The notes under the pieces are model-generated. The model searched no databases, was not told the origin of the DNA, and saw nothing but the letters and a program-made list of their open reading frames with translations. The position numbers and the translations under genes were made by a program. A stretch of DNA of 64,000 nucleotides from Cephalopachus bancanus (lineage: Eukaryota > Chordata > Mammalia > Primates > Tarsiidae): positions 4,526,001-4,590,000 of the forward strand of contig JAPVLO010000232.1 of NCBI GenBank assembly GCA_027257055.1. Reading direction: 5' to 3'. Below, piece by piece: positions 58,527 through 64,000 of the stretch; the first letter of the stretch is position 1, and each line of letters starts with the position of its first letter.

Positions 58527-58825
58527 GGCCAGGCACAGTGGTTCACACCTGCAATCTCAGTTGAGATTGGGAAGCTGAGGCGGGCAGGTTGCTGGAGCCC
58601 AGGAGTTCGAGATCAGCCTGGGCAACATAGTGAGACCTCGTCTCTACAAAAGATTTAAAAAGTTAGGTGGGCATGGTGGTGTGCACCTGTTGTCCCAGCT
58701 ACTCAGGAGGCTGAGGTGGAAGGATCACCTGAGCCCAGGAGATCGGGACTGCGGTGAGCCAGGATCGTGCCACTGCACTCCAGCCTGGGTGACAAAGTGA
58801 GATCCCAACTCAAGCAAGTAGATAT
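58527..58825 (+). mobile_element. Old Alu (J-like)
   Basis: GGCCAGGCACAGTGGTTCAC at the start, TCTACAAAAGATTTAAAAAG in the centre (not the CTACAATAAATCA form), CCCAACTC at the end. AAATACCTCGGAAG / AGATACCTCAAAAG flank it. Confidence 0.92.
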
Positions 58826-58829
58826 ATAA

Positions 58830-61041
<2,212 letters not shown>

Positions 61042-61882
61042 AAGTATTATTAATAGTGACATCACAGAAAAAGTGCTAATAGACTCAGTCTCTGAATAAG
61101 GAATGACAGTCAAGCATGGTGGTAGAGGATAACTTGGACTTGAAAGTAATGTATCCCGTCCCATCTCATCTCATGCACGGACTTCACCAAGCCCCCAAGC
61201 GCTCCCAGGAAGCCCCTAGGACTCTGGCACCGGAGTCTGTGTGATTACACAAAGACCGTACTTTGACTCTGGCTTGCAGCAGGGACAATCTCTTGCCAGG
61301 GGCCTTGGCTGAGGGGTTTACTTCAAGGACCACTCAGGTCCCAGCTCCGTCCTGAAGCCTTTTCCTTATCTCTGACCAGATATGGTAGTAACCTTTTATT
61401 TATACATATGGAAGAATGAGGGAACCACTCCGGGTTGGCCTTTCTCCCCACAAATTTGCCTTCATGCTGAAATCACATATTATGTTAAATAATTCCCAAC
61501 AATGCCAAGCATAGGGCATTTGTAATTAGACACATGACTACAAGTTGGAAAAATGAGGGAGTTGAGGAAAATCTCAGAAGTGGCCTGGCCCCAAACACCT
61601 CGATTTCCAAGTCAGAAAACAGACCATGAAAGAAACAAACACAATTGAGGTAGTTTCAAAACTTGCACAAAACCCAGGTCCTCTGGTGCCGGACCTCCTA
61701 TTCTCCCATGGCCCTGAAGCCTTCATAGCATGGGCCAGCTGGCCCCGAGGTCTTTGTCTCCACACACCAACACTAAGGGTGAAAAGAGAGAGGAGCAGAT
61801 CACAAGGGCATGGGTCCCCACTAGCCGATTCCTCAGAAGATTCCATAACGTGCTGGATCTTGTAGCTCCCCACTTCAAAAGA

Positions 61883-62066
61883 CGGATGAATGACAGGGTG
61901 CACATCCCAGGATGCAGTGGGGCACACTCTTGTGTCTAGTTAATGGATGAATGACAGGTGGGCATCCCAGGATGCAGTGGGGCACAATCTGGGGTGTAGA
62001 GTGGGGGAAGAATGACAGTAATGGCATCCCAGGATGCACTGGGGCACACTCTTGGTTGCAGTGCGT
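61883..62066 (+). repeat. Three-copy tandem repeat of about 60 bp
   Basis: GATGAATGACAGG and CATCCCAGGATGCAGTGGGG recur at about 61883, 61945 and 62007 with a few changes. Confidence 0.85.
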
Positions 62067-62573
62067 TGGCCTGACCTTCCAGATATTTCCTGAGAAAATA
62101 ACATCAAAACAGAAGCTGGAGATAGTTGTGAGATTAAGCAGGTGAGTTGGGGGTTGGTGGCAAGGAGACCAGTCCAGCAGGGAAGCTGCTCCTACAAGTC
62201 CTGGAAGCCATCCTGCATATTCAGGAAATGGAAAGTTGTGACCTTGAAGGTCAAGGGCAATTAGAAAAGAGGAGACAGAGTGAGTAAGATGAGGGGCGCT
62301 CACGCATAGCCGTGTAAACCCAGGAAGTGACTGACCTTTTCCCAGCGATGGTGGGGAAACCAAGGGTGGGCTGGCAGGGGCAGATGAACCGTGAACAGGG
62401 CCAGGTGAGAGGTCATGTGAAGGCTGACCACAGTGATGACCATGGAAACCATTAGTGTTGGTGGAAGCTGTATTCATGGGAGGAAAGTTTCCCTGAGTGA
62501 GGAAGTGAATGGGAATAATAACGACCAGTGTAGAATCCAGGTTTATAAGACTAGATGGTTCTGTGATCATCTT

Positions 62574-62860
62574 TTTTTTTTTTGAGTTGGAGTCTCACTC
62601 TGTCGCCCAGACTGGAGTGCAGTGGCCACTCCCGGCCACCGTAGCCTTGACCTGCTGGGCTCCGGCGATCCTTCCACCTCAGCCTTCCAAGTAGCGGGAA
62701 CTACAGGCGTGCGCTACCACGCCCGGCTGATTTTTTTTTGATTTATTGTATAGATGAGGTCTCGCTGCCCAGGTGGATCTCGAACCCGCGGGCTCAGTCA
62801 ATCCACTCACCTCAGCCTCCCAAAGGTGCGGGATTACAGGCTGAGCCACCGAGCCCGGCT
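62574..62860 (-). mobile_element. Alu, full-length and young-looking
   Basis: Poly-T, then GAGTTGGAGTCTCACTCTGT, TTTTTGATTTATTGTATAGA, and an end ACCGAGCCCGGCT. CTGTGATCATCTT flanks it identically at 62561-62573 and 62861-62873. Confidence 0.97.
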
Positions 62861-62874
62861 CTGTGATCATCTTC

Positions 62875-64000
62875 ACCAGTAGCTTTTCTGGGAATTTTCC
62901 TAGGGAGAAAAGGCAAACAGAGATTTATACACAAACATTTATCAAAGCATTGCCTATATAAAGAAAATTTGGGAATATTCAAAATTTGCAGTAAGAAGAA
63001 GATTAATTCAATGACATATGTGCCTAAAATGAAATTTTAAGCGACCATGGACATAAAGTCAGTTGAGTCTTTTTAAAGACAAGGCAAGATGTTACTGACA
63101 TACACAAAAAGGCCAAGGACCTACCCACGGAGAAAGAGGTGTGTGCCCAGGCAAATCATATTCTAGTTTATCATCTTGCATGTTAAAATATCCTGTGATT
63201 TTTATACAGTGAACATTCACTTCTCTTATCATGGAAAATATTATTTGGAATAAATTATTTTGACAACAATGACGATACATGGCCCCCTCCTCAGTCACTC
63301 AAGTAGTTCTGACTCCTGTCCGGGGGCTGAAGAGGAGGGCAGGTCTCTAGCAATCCTGGCCCTACACAGCTGGACACCCATCGCCCACTGCTGGCCCCTC
63401 TCATTGGCTGATGCCCAGCCATCTGGTGGCTAAGTGCTTTGAATATCACCCCTGAAATTGTGTCACCAGAAGCTTCATTTCCAAACAGGCATTTTCTCCA
63501 GGATGTGCCTGTAGTTTCAGTGGAGAAGTCATGGGTTCTATTGCTAGTCCTGATTCTTCCCGTTGAGTGATCCTGGTAACAGGCTTCCTTGAAGCTGATG
63601 ACTAGTTCTCCAGGTGCTGCTGGTGCCCCCATTGTCTTCCATGGGTCTCCTGGGCTAGGCTTTTGCTGACATGGAGGCTTCTCTAGCAGACTCCACCCAG
63701 CTGCAGAAACCTTTCACCGCCATCACCACCAGCACACCTGCGGCATGAGCTACTTGGGGGCTTTGGACTGGGAATGCACAACCCCCAACCATCCACAAAG
63801 ATGGAACGTTCCTGTACTTTTCCATCAAAGCAGAGCCAAAGCCACATCTTGGTTCTCCTTTAGCCAGAGCAGTATGTTCTGGTGGGTGGTGATGCTGCCG
63901 GAGGGTTGTAGGACGAGGTGCTGTGGGGGCTGGGTTGACCAGGGAAGTCCAGGTCTCACTCTTATCTAGCTCAAATTTCCCAAGATCTTATGTCACCCCC
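62875..64000. other. Unclassified flank at the right edge
   Basis: No gene or named element recognised. AT-rich to about 63290, more balanced after. Confidence 0.5.

Overview
The window is primate nuclear DNA with one recognisable protein-coding gene and a long gene-poor flank. It is full of dimeric 7SL-derived Alu elements, L1, L2, MIR, mariner, Tigger and hAT relics, and retroviral LTRs. Nearly all full-length Alus share a left-arm tail (CTACAATAAATCA before the A-run) and a right arm ending GACTCCAACTC. This is not the anthropoid AluS/Y form, nor the lemur or galago forms as I remember them. I infer a non-anthropoid primate, with tarsier the leading guess. No database was searched.

Gene region (1 to about 20,900, minus strand). 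Coding exons 1 to 5 of SLC35B4, the UDP-xylose/UDP-N-acetylglucosamine transporter, lie at 20656-20580, 13822-13709, 7308-7206, 5869-5820 and 3515-3434. All visible introns are GT-AG, and the exons join to a continuous 142-codon frame. Exons 6 onward and the 3' UTR lie beyond the left edge. Intron 2 carries two notable insertions. One is a 1.53-kb solo LTR sitting inside an Alu with a 6-bp target duplication. The other is a roughly 2-kb minisatellite of a 38-bp unit containing TTAGGG, itself interrupted by an Alu.

Promoter (about 20,000 to 21,660). A CpG island covers exon 1. Upstream of the start codon it has two ZNF143/THAP11-type motifs and a perfect TCTCGCGAGA (BANP/CGCG) element.

Flank (21,660 to 64,000). 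I see no convincing gene. In human, from memory, this side of SLC35B4 is an intergenic interval leading toward AKR1B1, which fits. The flank holds Alus, L2/MIR/L1M fragments, a 2.5-kb minisatellite of 59-bp units, two decayed mariner copies in opposite orientation, LTR-like segments at 48-51 kb, a short L1-mobilised LTR R-region copy at 52.4 kb, a tRNA-like relic at 56.4 kb, a (TGGG/TGGA)n G-rich repeat at 45.2 kb and a three-copy 60-bp repeat at 61.9 kb.

No new multi-gene system is visible. The points most worth checking are the tandem arrays, the nested LTR with its duplicated U3, the local duplication beside SLC35B4 exon 4, and the promoter architecture.
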